Assembly: GCA_014523495.1 (NCBI GenBank)
Contig: JAATVM010000074.1
Span: forward strand, 1-10,454
DNA: 10,454 nt
Origin: Nitrososphaerales archaeon TH1920
Lineage (GTDB): Archaea > Thermoproteota > Nitrososphaeria > Nitrososphaerales > Nitrososphaeraceae
Direction of reading: 5' to 3'
This document shows, one piece after another, positions 1-5,825 of this stretch. The position numbers and the translations under genes are program-made. The notes beneath the pieces were generated by a model, which was given only the letters and a program-made list of their open reading frames with translations, was not told the DNA's origin and did not search any database. Each line of letters starts with the position of its first letter. Positions within the stretch are counted from its first letter, which is position 1.

Positions 1-1020
1 ATACAAATAATGACAGCTTGTCAAATTGCCGATAGAATTGATTTTGATTCAATCTGGTCAATGGATCATTCAAACGTACCACAGTGGAAAAATGCAGTTG
101 TTAATGACGCGTGGCTGTTACTCGCAGCGATTGGTGCTGTTACTAGAAATGTTGAGTTGGGTACTTGTGTGACTGATGCCATAAGAAGACATCCTTCAAC
201 TATTGCGCTGTCAGCAATTACCTTGGATAGATTAACTAATGGTAGAGCAATACTAGGAATCGGTGCAGGAGAAGCGCAAAATGTAGTGGATTTTGGAATC
301 GAATTTAAAAAGCCAGTAACTAAATTTAGGGAGCAATTGGAAGTTATAGAAACTCTTTTCGATTCCGACCCAGATAATAGGGTAAATTATAATGGAGAGT
401 ATTATAAACTCATTAATGCATGTCTGCAAGCAAAAAGTATTAGAAAACCTAGGCCGCCCGTATATATTGCTGCGGGTGCACCAAAGACTTTAGAGTTGTG
501 TGCTATTTATGGTGACGGTTGGATACCAATAGGTTACACACCTGCATTGTTCAATCACCACGCTAACATTATCAAAGACCATGCCAAAAGAATTGGAAGA
601 GATATAAGCAATTTTCAATATGCAAATGATGTAGACGTATATTTTACTGATGATGGTGAAGAGGCATGGAATAAGATGAAGAATGCAGTAAAAGTTAGTT
701 TATACAAACCAGAATTATTGAAGGTTCACAATATTCAACAAGATTCGGAATTTGATTTTCGCAGGTACTTTACAGAATATGCAATGAACAAACCAGAATT
801 AATGGAACAAATGAAAAGAGCTGCGATGCAGATACCCGATGATGTAGCAAGAAGTGCGATAGGGGTTGGTAAGCCTGATGACGCAATCGAAATGTTAGAA
901 CGATTCATCGAAGCAGGAACTAACCACTTTATAATTAGATTTTGGGGAGATGGATATTTCAAAAATATAGAATTATTTGGTAAAAAAGTAATTCCTTATT
1001 TTAGAGAACACGAAAAATAA
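1..1020 (+). CDS. LLM-class (luciferase-like) flavin/F420-dependent oxidoreductase, 5'-truncated
   Basis: This is a TIM-barrel oxidoreductase of the bacterial luciferase-like superfamily, which includes the F420-dependent Mer and Fgd enzymes. The visible part shows family landmarks in order: DFDSIWSMDH near the N-terminus, a VELGTCV strand, RHPSTIALSAITLDRLTNGR, the glycine-rich GIGAGE loop, and RPPVYIAAGAPKTLELC followed by GDGWIP. The frame is open to base 1. The first ATG (base 10) lies within the first helix, just before the conserved DFDSIW, so the true start is upstream and roughly 20-30 residues are missing. The gene stops with TAA and converges on the beta-CASP gene 74 bases away. Use of F420 rather than FMN is inferred from the archaeal setting and the cofG-cofH genes at the other end of the window. 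The substrate cannot be told; Mer itself is possible, but many archaea carry numerous paralogues. Confidence 0.88.
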   Translation: MQIMTACQIADRIDFDSIWSMDHSNVPQWKNAVVNDAWLLLAAIGAVTRNVELGTCVTDAIRRHPSTIALSAITLDRLTNGRAILGIGAGEAQNVVDFGIEFKKPVTKFREQLEVIETLFDSDPDNRVNYNGEYYKLINACLQAKSIRKPRPPVYIAAGAPKTLELCAIYGDGWIPIGYTPALFNHHANIIKDHAKRIGRDISNFQYANDVDVYFTDDGEEAWNKMKNAVKVSLYKPELLKVHNIQQDSEFDFRRYFTEYAMNKPELMEQMKRAAMQIPDDVARSAIGVGKPDDAIEMLERFIEAGTNHFIIRFWGDGYFKNIELFGKKVIPYFREHEK

Positions 1021-1094
1021 TTTGTCGATGACAAGAACTAAAGTGCAAATAGACTTTTGGACTTTACCTCTACTATGTTCAAGAAATTGATTTA

Positions 1095-2108
1095 CTAAAA
1101 AAAAGTGTCAAGTTTAACAAAGGTATTTCTTTTACCTCTGGCATAAATAAGTGGGTCGGCATCAAAACCCAATATCCGAAGGTCTTCTGCAAGATTTTCA
1201 GCAAAACCGTGAAAAGTATAGATTTTCTCAGGGTTGCATTTTTTGATTACTGTCATTAAATCGTTGTAATCGCAGTGATCACTTAGAGGTAAACAATAGT
1301 CGAGTCCCAACGAAAATTTGTAATGTGGCATTACTGCCCATCCACTGAATCCAATGGATAATGCGCCATATTTTTTTTTGATATATTTGAGAAATCCATT
1401 TCTACATGAAGCCATCGGAGCTACAAGTAACCATGGCTTGTGAGAAGAAAGCATACTGTTTTTTTCTGCTTCTGCGAAAGTAACATAATTATCCATATTG
1501 ATCCCAAACTCTGAGTAAAGTTTGTTCATCACGTCTATTGAATCATGTACAATTAACGGTTTCCAATGTCTGAAAACATTTGTTAGAATTTGTGCCTTTC
1601 CTAGAGTGTATCCTAGCAAAATGACCGGTATACCTTGATGATACATTTCTGAGATTATTAAATTTGCATTGTGTATGGTGCTTTCAAATCTTGGAAATAT
1701 GTAATCGGGATGACCAAAGGTAGATTCAATTATAAGAATTTTTGCCGTGGGTATAACGGCAGGATTCATAAATGCTCTTTTTCTTATTGAAATATCCCCA
1801 GTGTAGTACAGCTCGTCTTCTATAAGCAGTCCGTTTGAGCCAAGAATATGTCCTGAATCCAGTAATTTGAAATCATGTTTTTCATACATATCACCATATT
1901 TGTATCCCCGATGCATTGCAATTTTATGAGTAATCTTTGAGGTGATTATCTTATTACTGTTTTCTCTAACACTTTTGTATAAATGATCAGTATGTGCATG
2001 TGAAATGAAAATGAAATCAGAATGGGGTTGCTTATTAGGATCTAGGTATATTTTTTTACTCTCGTCATCCACTGTTATGCCATAATTGTCTACTGATACA
2101 TGAAGCAT
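1095..2108 (-). CDS. Metallo-beta-lactamase/beta-CASP nuclease (Ysh1/ligase-associated exonuclease-like)
   Basis: This 337-residue protein is a zinc-dependent nuclease of the beta-CASP group. It has the metal-binding SHAHTDH motif at 36-42, SGHILGS around His87, YTGD at Asp105, IIESTFG with Glu128 (beta-CASP motif A), SGWAV at 255-259, SDHCDY with His278 (motif B) and TFHG with His300 (motif C position). It lacks the N-terminal KH domains of the large archaeal CPSF-like proteins and matches the short form annotated as mRNA 3'-end processing factor or ligase-associated exonuclease (COG1236). No DNA ligase gene is adjacent. Histidine at motif C is usual for RNA-acting members, but short DNA exonucleases have it too, so the substrate is open. 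The start is an ATG with a TATA-like box 22-36 bases upstream. The stop codon sits in a T8 run that may also end transcription. Confidence 0.86.
   Translation of the reverse strand: MLHVSVDNYGITVDDESKKIYLDPNKQPHSDFIFISHAHTDHLYKSVRENSNKIITSKITHKIAMHRGYKYGDMYEKHDFKLLDSGHILGSNGLLIEDELYYTGDISIRKRAFMNPAVIPTAKILIIESTFGHPDYIFPRFESTIHNANLIISEMYHQGIPVILLGYTLGKAQILTNVFRHWKPLIVHDSIDVMNKLYSEFGINMDNYVTFAEAEKNSMLSSHKPWLLVAPMASCRNGFLKYIKKKYGALSIGFSGWAVMPHYKFSLGLDYCLPLSDHCDYNDLMTVIKKCNPEKIYTFHGFAENLAEDLRILGFDADPLIYARGKRNTFVKLDTFF
1097..1104 (-). terminator. Oligo-T terminator overlapping the beta-CASP stop codon
   Basis: On the minus strand, eight consecutive T residues encode the terminal Phe-Phe and run into the TAG stop. 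Archaeal RNA polymerase terminates at oligo-T without needing a hairpin, so this is a plausible terminator. No stem-loop is visible beside it. Confidence 0.4.
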
Positions 2109-2129
2109 CAGTTTCTTTGATTTTCGGAC

Positions 2130-2144
2130 AATATATTAATATTA
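2130..2144 (-). promoter_or_regulatory. TATA-like box for the beta-CASP nuclease gene
   Basis: An AATATATTAATATTA tract lies 22-36 bases upstream of the ATG at 2108, read on the minus strand. That spacing would put the transcription start at or next to the start codon, suggesting a leaderless message. No Shine-Dalgarno sequence is present. Confidence 0.5.
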
Positions 2145-2228
2145 GTACATTAATCAAATCTGTAAAAGAATTTTTCTAGCTGGATTAATAATTCCAAATC
2201 CCTCTCTAATCTAAATATTATAAGTAAA

Positions 2229-2238
2229 ATTTAAGTTA
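2229..2238 (+). promoter_or_regulatory. TATA-like box for the exported-protein gene
   Basis: ATTTAAGTTA lies 24-33 bases before the ATG at 2262. The position fits an archaeal TATA box for a leaderless transcript. The assignment rests on spacing and AT content only, in a background that is already AT-rich. Confidence 0.4.
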
Positions 2239-2261
2239 TGCTAAATTTCTAATTTTGAGTA

Positions 2262-2924
2262 ATGATATTAGGTCGATTTTGGCTTGTTTTCCTTATTATA
2301 AATTTTATTACATTTATTATTGGTCTTGAAATCTTTATTCTACAAAGTCATAATGAATTTGCAACATATGTATATGGACAAACTTCTGTTACTAATTCAT
2401 CAAAGCAAGTAGATAAATCAACAAATGCGTCATTTAATGCTGAAGGAACAATAAACACAATTTCGTTTTCACAAGATACATCCAACAATTCAAACACTCT
2501 AGTCAAGGATATCAATACAAATTTTTCTTCGAATTATCTTTTAGGTGGGAAATGGAGGATCGACGTCTTAAATGATAATGTTACCTATTTCAAAAGCAAC
2601 TTTACGATGATTAGTACTGACGGAAATAACATTCACTTCCATACAATTGTTTATAAACCCGTCACAAGTCAACCAATTAATTTAGATACCCAGAATAAAC
2701 TGGGCATTTTATTTAAAAATGAAAATAATAACACTTCAGGTTTTAATTGTAAGGTTGATGTATATACTAATGGCGTCTTGGAATGGCAGGACGTTCCTAT
2801 AATAGTATCACTCATAAATGAAAAAGTAATAATGATAGATATCAAAGATAAAAAGACTGCAGAACATTTTTTGAAAAACCCCATATATGGCTTGATAAAT
2901 TCTGTCGATTTGATCCACCAATGA
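2262..2924 (+). CDS. Exported or membrane-anchored protein of unknown function
   Basis: I do not recognise a named family for this 220-residue protein. Residues 7-28 form a hydrophobic helix (signal peptide or membrane anchor) after a short Arg-containing N-terminus. A Ser/Thr/Asn-rich linker follows at about 40-90. The C-terminal part, about 94-215, starts GGKWRIDVLNDNVTYFKSNF and looks like a beta-rich domain with alternating hydrophobic residues. Several N-glycosylation sequons are visible (Asn45, Asn55, Asn87, Asn106, Asn113, Asn156), consistent with a cell-surface location. Exported proteins with this layout of anchor, low-complexity linker and a domain with a W-x-hydrophobic-x-V strand and an H-x-H stretch (HFHTIV at 125-130) are, as I recall, common in Nitrososphaerota. 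The gene stands alone, divergent from the nuclease and convergent with purP. Confidence 0.8.
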   Translation: MILGRFWLVFLIINFITFIIGLEIFILQSHNEFATYVYGQTSVTNSSKQVDKSTNASFNAEGTINTISFSQDTSNNSNTLVKDINTNFSSNYLLGGKWRIDVLNDNVTYFKSNFTMISTDGNNIHFHTIVYKPVTSQPINLDTQNKLGILFKNENNNTSGFNCKVDVYTNGVLEWQDVPIIVSLINEKVIMIDIKDKKTAEHFLKNPIYGLINSVDLIHQ

Positions 2925-2963
2925 CTCGAATACCTTATTTGTCAGGTCGACTCCTGCACCAAA

Positions 2964-4004
2964 CTATGTGAGTATGGTATCTAATTTTCTTTTATTGATA
3001 GCATTCTTTATTTCAAGCGCGATTCTTCTCCCCATACTCATGCCATTTTCAAACAAGAAATTAGAATATTGAGATCCGGAAATATAGAGGTTTGTTCCAG
3101 CAACAATTCTTGCAGAAAATTCAAAGCTAATGAATTTTGCATCCTTTGTATATACTCCTTCCAAACAAAATGGTCCAGGAATTCCTGGAGGGACTAGTCT
3201 TTCTGAGGCTTGTACAAAATTTTCTCCCATTTGGTATACGTCATCAAGGAGTGATTCTCTAAGAACTAAAGGGATATTCCCAATTACATTATAAGTAGGT
3301 TCTATTTGAACATCAAGTTGATGTTTTGAGGGAATGCGTGAAATACCATCAATATCAGATTCATATCTCCTATCTACTCCCATGAATTCGATGTCCCCTG
3401 AAATTGGAGAATAAAAAAAATGAAGGAATACAGGAACTCCCTTTACATATTCCTGAATATAAAGTTGTTTCTCATCAGTAATAACATTGTCATTCAATAG
3501 TTTGTTATATCCTTCCTCAAAACCCTTCTTGTCTGATGCAAGGAAATATCCTTTCCCTCCAGCAGCTCCATGTAACTTTACGATGCATAGATCATTAATT
3601 TCTCCTTTGGATTTTATTGTTCTTGGTATTTGTAATTTTGACTCTATCATCAGTTTTTGTTTTAGACTTCTGTTAGCTTCCCATCTTAATATAAATTTAT
3701 TACCAAAAACAGGTACATCAATACTTTCTATTTCATCAGAACTTAAAGACGATATTAGAGTCCCATGAGGAATAAGAATACAATTCAAGTCATTCAATCT
3801 GTTTTGAATACCTGCCTCTAGAATATCCCTAAATTTATCAACTAATATCACATGGTCAATGAAGCTAAATCTATTGTACACATGATATCTCTTTTTTTCA
3901 GATATCAATAGAGTTTTAAAGCCTTCATCCTTTGCTCCCTTTAAAACCTGAAGCGAACAATGAGATCCAAGAGTTCCTATGATTTTTCGCAAATTAACTT
4001 TCAT
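2964..4004 (-). CDS. purP: FAICAR synthetase PurP (AICAR formylation, purine synthesis)
   Basis: PurP is the archaeal ATP- and formate-dependent ligase that converts AICAR to FAICAR in purine biosynthesis, replacing the transformylase half of bacterial PurH. The protein is 346 residues long; the Methanocaldococcus enzyme is about 361. It begins with the typical TLGSHCSLQVL (11-21) and GAKDEGFKTL (23-32). A VKLHGAAGGKG nucleotide loop lies at 142-152 and QEYVKG at 184-189, both of the ATP-grasp fold. GPFCLE (277-282) and FEFSARIVAGTN (294-305) are the C-terminal signatures. No frameshift is seen. It follows secE by 64 bases on the same strand, but an AT box just before its ATG suggests its own promoter. 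PurP-like paralogues exist in archaea; the complete set of signatures favours the real enzyme. Confidence 0.93.
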   Translation of the reverse strand: MKVNLRKIIGTLGSHCSLQVLKGAKDEGFKTLLISEKKRYHVYNRFSFIDHVILVDKFRDILEAGIQNRLNDLNCILIPHGTLISSLSSDEIESIDVPVFGNKFILRWEANRSLKQKLMIESKLQIPRTIKSKGEINDLCIVKLHGAAGGKGYFLASDKKGFEEGYNKLLNDNVITDEKQLYIQEYVKGVPVFLHFFYSPISGDIEFMGVDRRYESDIDGISRIPSKHQLDVQIEPTYNVIGNIPLVLRESLLDDVYQMGENFVQASERLVPPGIPGPFCLEGVYTKDAKFISFEFSARIVAGTNLYISGSQYSNFLFENGMSMGRRIALEIKNAINKRKLDTILT

Positions 4005-4024
4005 AAAGGACTACGACGACTAGG

Positions 4025-4038
4025 AAATTAATATTATT
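4025..4038 (-). promoter_or_regulatory. TATA-like box for purP
   Basis: AAATTAATATTATT (plus-strand reading) lies 21-34 bases upstream of the purP ATG at 4004. It implies a leaderless or nearly leaderless purP message, separate from secE read-through. Confidence 0.45.
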
Positions 4039-4068
4039 CGAAATTTGGGTTGTTTTTAACGAAACAAT

Positions 4069-4251
4069 CTAACGCTTTGTTGAGAATGTCAGAAATTCAG
4101 CAATCAATTTTATGACAAAAGCGATTCCGCCTACAATACCTATGCCCAAAAGTACCAACCTGAGGTGGGTCATATAGTCATCCTTGCTGGTTTTTTTTGC
4201 AAGTTTTAATACTTGAATTATTTCCAATACTTTCTGTTGTAGAATAGACAA
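4069..4251 (-). CDS. secE: Preprotein translocase subunit SecE (Sec61 gamma)
   Basis: SecE/Sec61-gamma is the small clamp subunit that stabilises the SecY channel in the cytoplasmic membrane. The 60-residue product has the family layout: an amphipathic helix ending VLKLAKKTSKDDY (14-26), then one transmembrane segment at about 30-53 containing LLGIGIVGGIAFVI. Length and single C-terminal membrane helix match archaeal SecE. The start is TTG at 4249-4251: upstream in the same frame only ttt, gaa, tgt, aaa, ata and tgg occur before a TAA stop, and the only internal ATG (codon 27) would remove the amphipathic helix. A weak TATA-like sequence sits 27-35 bases upstream. In many archaea secE is next to nusG and ribosomal protein genes; neither is here, and purP follows downstream instead. 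Confidence 0.88.
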   Translation of the reverse strand: MSILQQKVLEIIQVLKLAKKTSKDDYMTHLRLVLLGIGIVGGIAFVIKLIAEFLTFSTKR

Positions 4252-4277
4252 AAATTCACATTTTATCCATTATTGCA

Positions 4278-4286
4278 TAATTTGAA
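4278..4286 (-). promoter_or_regulatory. Weak TATA-like box for secE
   Basis: TTCAAATTA, read on the minus strand, lies 27-35 bases upstream of the secE TTG start. It is a poor match chosen mainly for its position. Confidence 0.25.
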
Positions 4287-4468
4287 TCTATCGATATTGA
4301 AAATCAGACCTATTTGAATAAAAATTTGCCATACAAGATTGGGAAGAAGGAGCAGTACTCCTCATATATGACATCCAAAAAATACAAATTACCAAAAGTA
4401 GAACCTAAATTTGAATTTTCTAGTACGACACCACAGTTTTGACAAGAAATGCAAAGTGAAAATAGTTG

Positions 4469-4490
4469 ATCAATGTTTTTAACCATTGAT
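4469..4490. repeat. 7-base inverted repeat with overlapping 8-base direct repeat
   Basis: ATCAATG and CATTGAT are exact inverted copies separated by eight bases, and TTTT follows on the plus strand. TTTTTAAC occurs twice (4476-4483 and 4490-4497), once in the loop and once after the stem. The structure resembles a plus-strand terminator, but no plus-strand gene ends nearby. Confidence 0.45.
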
Positions 4491-4662
4491 TTTTAACAGC
4501 AAAATAATATTGTATTGTATTAATAGGCTAATGTACAAACAAAAATCTATTACAACAGCTAATTGTAAGACAGTATATTTAGTATGTTACCATAATTTAG
4601 TATAAAGAATTTTTTCGATCAGCAAATTTTTTGGAGCTTATGTCAGTAGATTATTGATGAAA

Positions 4663-5115
4663 TTATGTAGAGAATATACGTTCTTTTTCTGTCCTTTGCA
4701 TCTCTACAAATGTTTCAGTATTTTGAACTCCTTCGATTTTTCCAATCTGTTTTATAACAACATTATGAAGTTCCTCGAGTGTAGTAGCACTGATAGTCAC
4801 CAAGATATCAAATCTACCAGTAACTTCAGAAATTGACATTACCTGTAATATCTTCAACAAAGCAGCGTGAATCTCCTGTTTTAATTTTGGATCCCTATTT
4901 ATTCCAACAACGGCCTTTACATTTATTCCCAATAGAGGTTCATTTACGATTATTGTTGATTTTTGGATCAAATTTCTTTTGTAAAGTCGCTTAATCCTAC
5001 TATACAAAACTGAAGAATTTATAGATAATAACTTACTCAATCTAGGTACTGAAATATTAGCATTCTTACATAGTTCAGACAATATTTTCATGTCTAAATC
5101 GTCGAATTTTTGCAA
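4663..5115 (-). CDS. Lrp/AsnC family transcriptional regulator
   Basis: This 150-residue protein has the two-domain Lrp/AsnC layout. The N-terminal helix-turn-helix runs from about 5 to 55: LDMKILSELCKNANISVPRL, then the recognition helix in SINSSVLYSRIKRLYKRNLI. A RAM (ligand-binding and oligomerisation) domain follows at about 63-138, with TGRFDILVTI at 99-108 and a C-terminal strand ending TFVEM. Such proteins form dimers to octamers and respond to amino acids or small metabolites; the ligand cannot be read here. The start is TTG at 5113-5115, because a TAG stop lies two codons upstream and the first internal ATG (codon 9) would cut into the conserved LDxKIL start of the helix-turn-helix domain. 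A TATA-like box 27-34 bases upstream fits a leaderless transcript. The gene is divergent from a second regulator at 5390, so the shared 274-base spacer may carry sites for both. Confidence 0.92.
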   Translation of the reverse strand: MQKFDDLDMKILSELCKNANISVPRLSKLLSINSSVLYSRIKRLYKRNLIQKSTIIVNEPLLGINVKAVVGINRDPKLKQEIHAALLKILQVMSISEVTGRFDILVTISATTLEELHNVVIKQIGKIEGVQNTETFVEMQRTEKERIFST

Positions 5116-5141
5116 GATCTAGTCAATAATAATTTAGAGTC

Positions 5142-5149
5142 TTAATAAA
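5142..5149 (-). promoter_or_regulatory. TATA-like box for the Lrp/AsnC gene
   Basis: TTTATTAA on the minus strand lies 27-34 bases before the TTG start. The position favours leaderless transcription starting at or beside the TTG and supports that start choice. Confidence 0.45.
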
Positions 5150-5353
5150 TGTAGTTTTTAATCTTGATTTCATGGGATTACAGATAACTCACCAAAATAA
5201 TGCGATTATGATATTGACACTCGTCAAAGAAATAGAATATGACAAACTTTCGTAATTGAGTGGAACTTTTAGATGAATATAATAAATCTAACTTTTAGGT
5301 TTCTGCTATAAAATACGTTTCAAATCTCACGATTCCTAATGTTCAAAAAAAAC

Positions 5354-5369
5354 TATATATATTTAATAA
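5354..5369 (+). promoter_or_regulatory. TATA box for the HTH regulator gene
   Basis: TATATATATTTAATAA lies 21-36 bases before the ATG at 5390 and is one of the clearest TATA elements in the window. The expected transcription start falls close to the ATG, within or beside the palindrome at 5377-5390. Confidence 0.6.
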
Positions 5370-5376
5370 GACATAT

Positions 5377-5390
5377 TTAGGCTCACCTAA
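5377..5390. promoter_or_regulatory. Palindromic operator candidate TTAGG-N4-CCTAA
   Basis: TTAGG and CCTAA are exact inverted copies separated by CTCA. The last A is the first base of the ATG, so the palindrome covers the predicted transcription start of a leaderless message. A protein bound here would block polymerase just downstream of the TATA box. Isolated half-sites of the same sequence occur upstream at 5295-5299 (TTAGG) and 5335-5339 (CCTAA). Autoregulation by the HTH protein, or control by a metal-dependent DtxR-type repressor whose sites share TTAGG/CCTAA arms with wider spacing, are both inferences. Confidence 0.45.
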
Positions 5391-5797
5391 TGCTACTTCC
5401 ATCAGAAATTGAATCCAAATTATTAATTCCCGCGGTAAGGGCTATTTTGTCAAAGGAGTTAGTAATTGAAAAAGGTCTAAAAGAAGAAGAAGTAGCTAGA
5501 TTGCTAGGAATTACGCAAGCAGCAGTAAGCAACTATCTAAGAGGTACGCGTGGCGACAATGAACTAATATCTAAACTAGTTTCACTTAGTGAAATCATGA
5601 GTATGATAAAAGAAATTAGTGATGATCTTTCTACAAATAGAGCATACACTGCTAAAACATTGTCCAAATTTATTGCACTCTGCAATTATATGCGTTACTC
5701 ACTCATAATTTGTGATGCACACCATAGCCTTGAAAGAAACATTGATGAAAAAGTATGCGAGCAATGTAAGGTAATATTAACTGGATCCGAGCAATAA
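5390..5797 (+). CDS. HTH transcriptional regulator with C-terminal Cys/His motif (COG2522-like)
   Basis: This 135-residue protein is a small archaeal DNA-binding regulator. After an N-terminal helix (LLIPAVRAILSKEL), the helix-turn-helix spans about 30-52: KEEEVARLLGITQAAVSNYL followed by RGTRG, similar to XRE-type domains. A helical linker follows. The C-terminus carries Cys108-x2-His111 and Cys123-x2-Cys126, a likely zinc-binding knuckle that is usual for archaeal COG2522 proteins. Some relatives carry an additional ThiN domain (the thiamine regulator ThiR); this one ends after the Cys motif, so no thiamine role can be claimed. The ATG at 5390 is preceded by a strong TATA box and no Shine-Dalgarno sequence, indicating leaderless mRNA. 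It is divergent from the Lrp gene and convergent with apgM 26 bases away. Its targets are unknown. Confidence 0.85.
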   Translation: MLLPSEIESKLLIPAVRAILSKELVIEKGLKEEEVARLLGITQAAVSNYLRGTRGDNELISKLVSLSEIMSMIKEISDDLSTNRAYTAKTLSKFIALCNYMRYSLIICDAHHSLERNIDEKVCEQCKVILTGSEQ

Positions 5798-5815
5798 ATA
5801 ACTGAATGAAATTAG

Positions 5816-5825
5816 TTTTTTATTT
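5816..5825 (+). terminator. T-rich terminator after the HTH gene
   Basis: A run of six T (5816-5821) followed by ATTT lies 18 bases after the TAA stop and runs up to the stop codon of the convergent apgM gene. Archaeal termination at such T-rich tracts is expected; no stem-loop is obvious. Confidence 0.4.

Larger units (their letters stand above)
4252..4662. other. Gene-free stretch between secE and the Lrp gene
   Basis: No convincing gene lies in these 411 bases, and I see no tRNA or snoRNA-like structure. Three things are visible. ATCAATG/CATTGAT form a perfect 7-base inverted repeat at 4469-4475 and 4484-4490, followed by four T. AGGAG/CTCCT form a short inverted repeat at 4349-4363. An open frame on the minus strand, ending at 4310, contains a CxxCxxCG cluster but has no ATG. 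The part next to secE (about 4252-4290) should hold its promoter. The rest is AT-rich and may be the 3' trailer of the Lrp gene. Confidence 0.5.

Noticed and set aside
735..962. Minus-strand frame of 75 codons inside the LLM gene.
   Set aside because: Fully antisense to conserved LLM coding sequence; no promoter or family resemblance.
2941..2957. CAGG-TCGACT-CCTG inverted repeat between the convergent exported-protein and purP genes, considered as a bidirectional terminator.
   Set aside because: Only four-base arms and no T run on either side; too weak to call.
4348..4443. Plus-strand 24-codon frame (ATG 4369) preceded by AAGGAG within an AGGAG/CTCCT inverted repeat, suggesting a masked ribosome-binding site.
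   Set aside because: The AAGGAG is 15 bases from the ATG, too far for normal use; the stem is only five base pairs, and the peptide has no recognisable feature.
5172..5255. Short plus-strand frame of 27 codons (MGLQITHQ...) in the spacer between the two regulators.
   Set aside because: No ribosome-binding site, no well-placed TATA box and no recognisable sequence; frames of this length are expected by chance.
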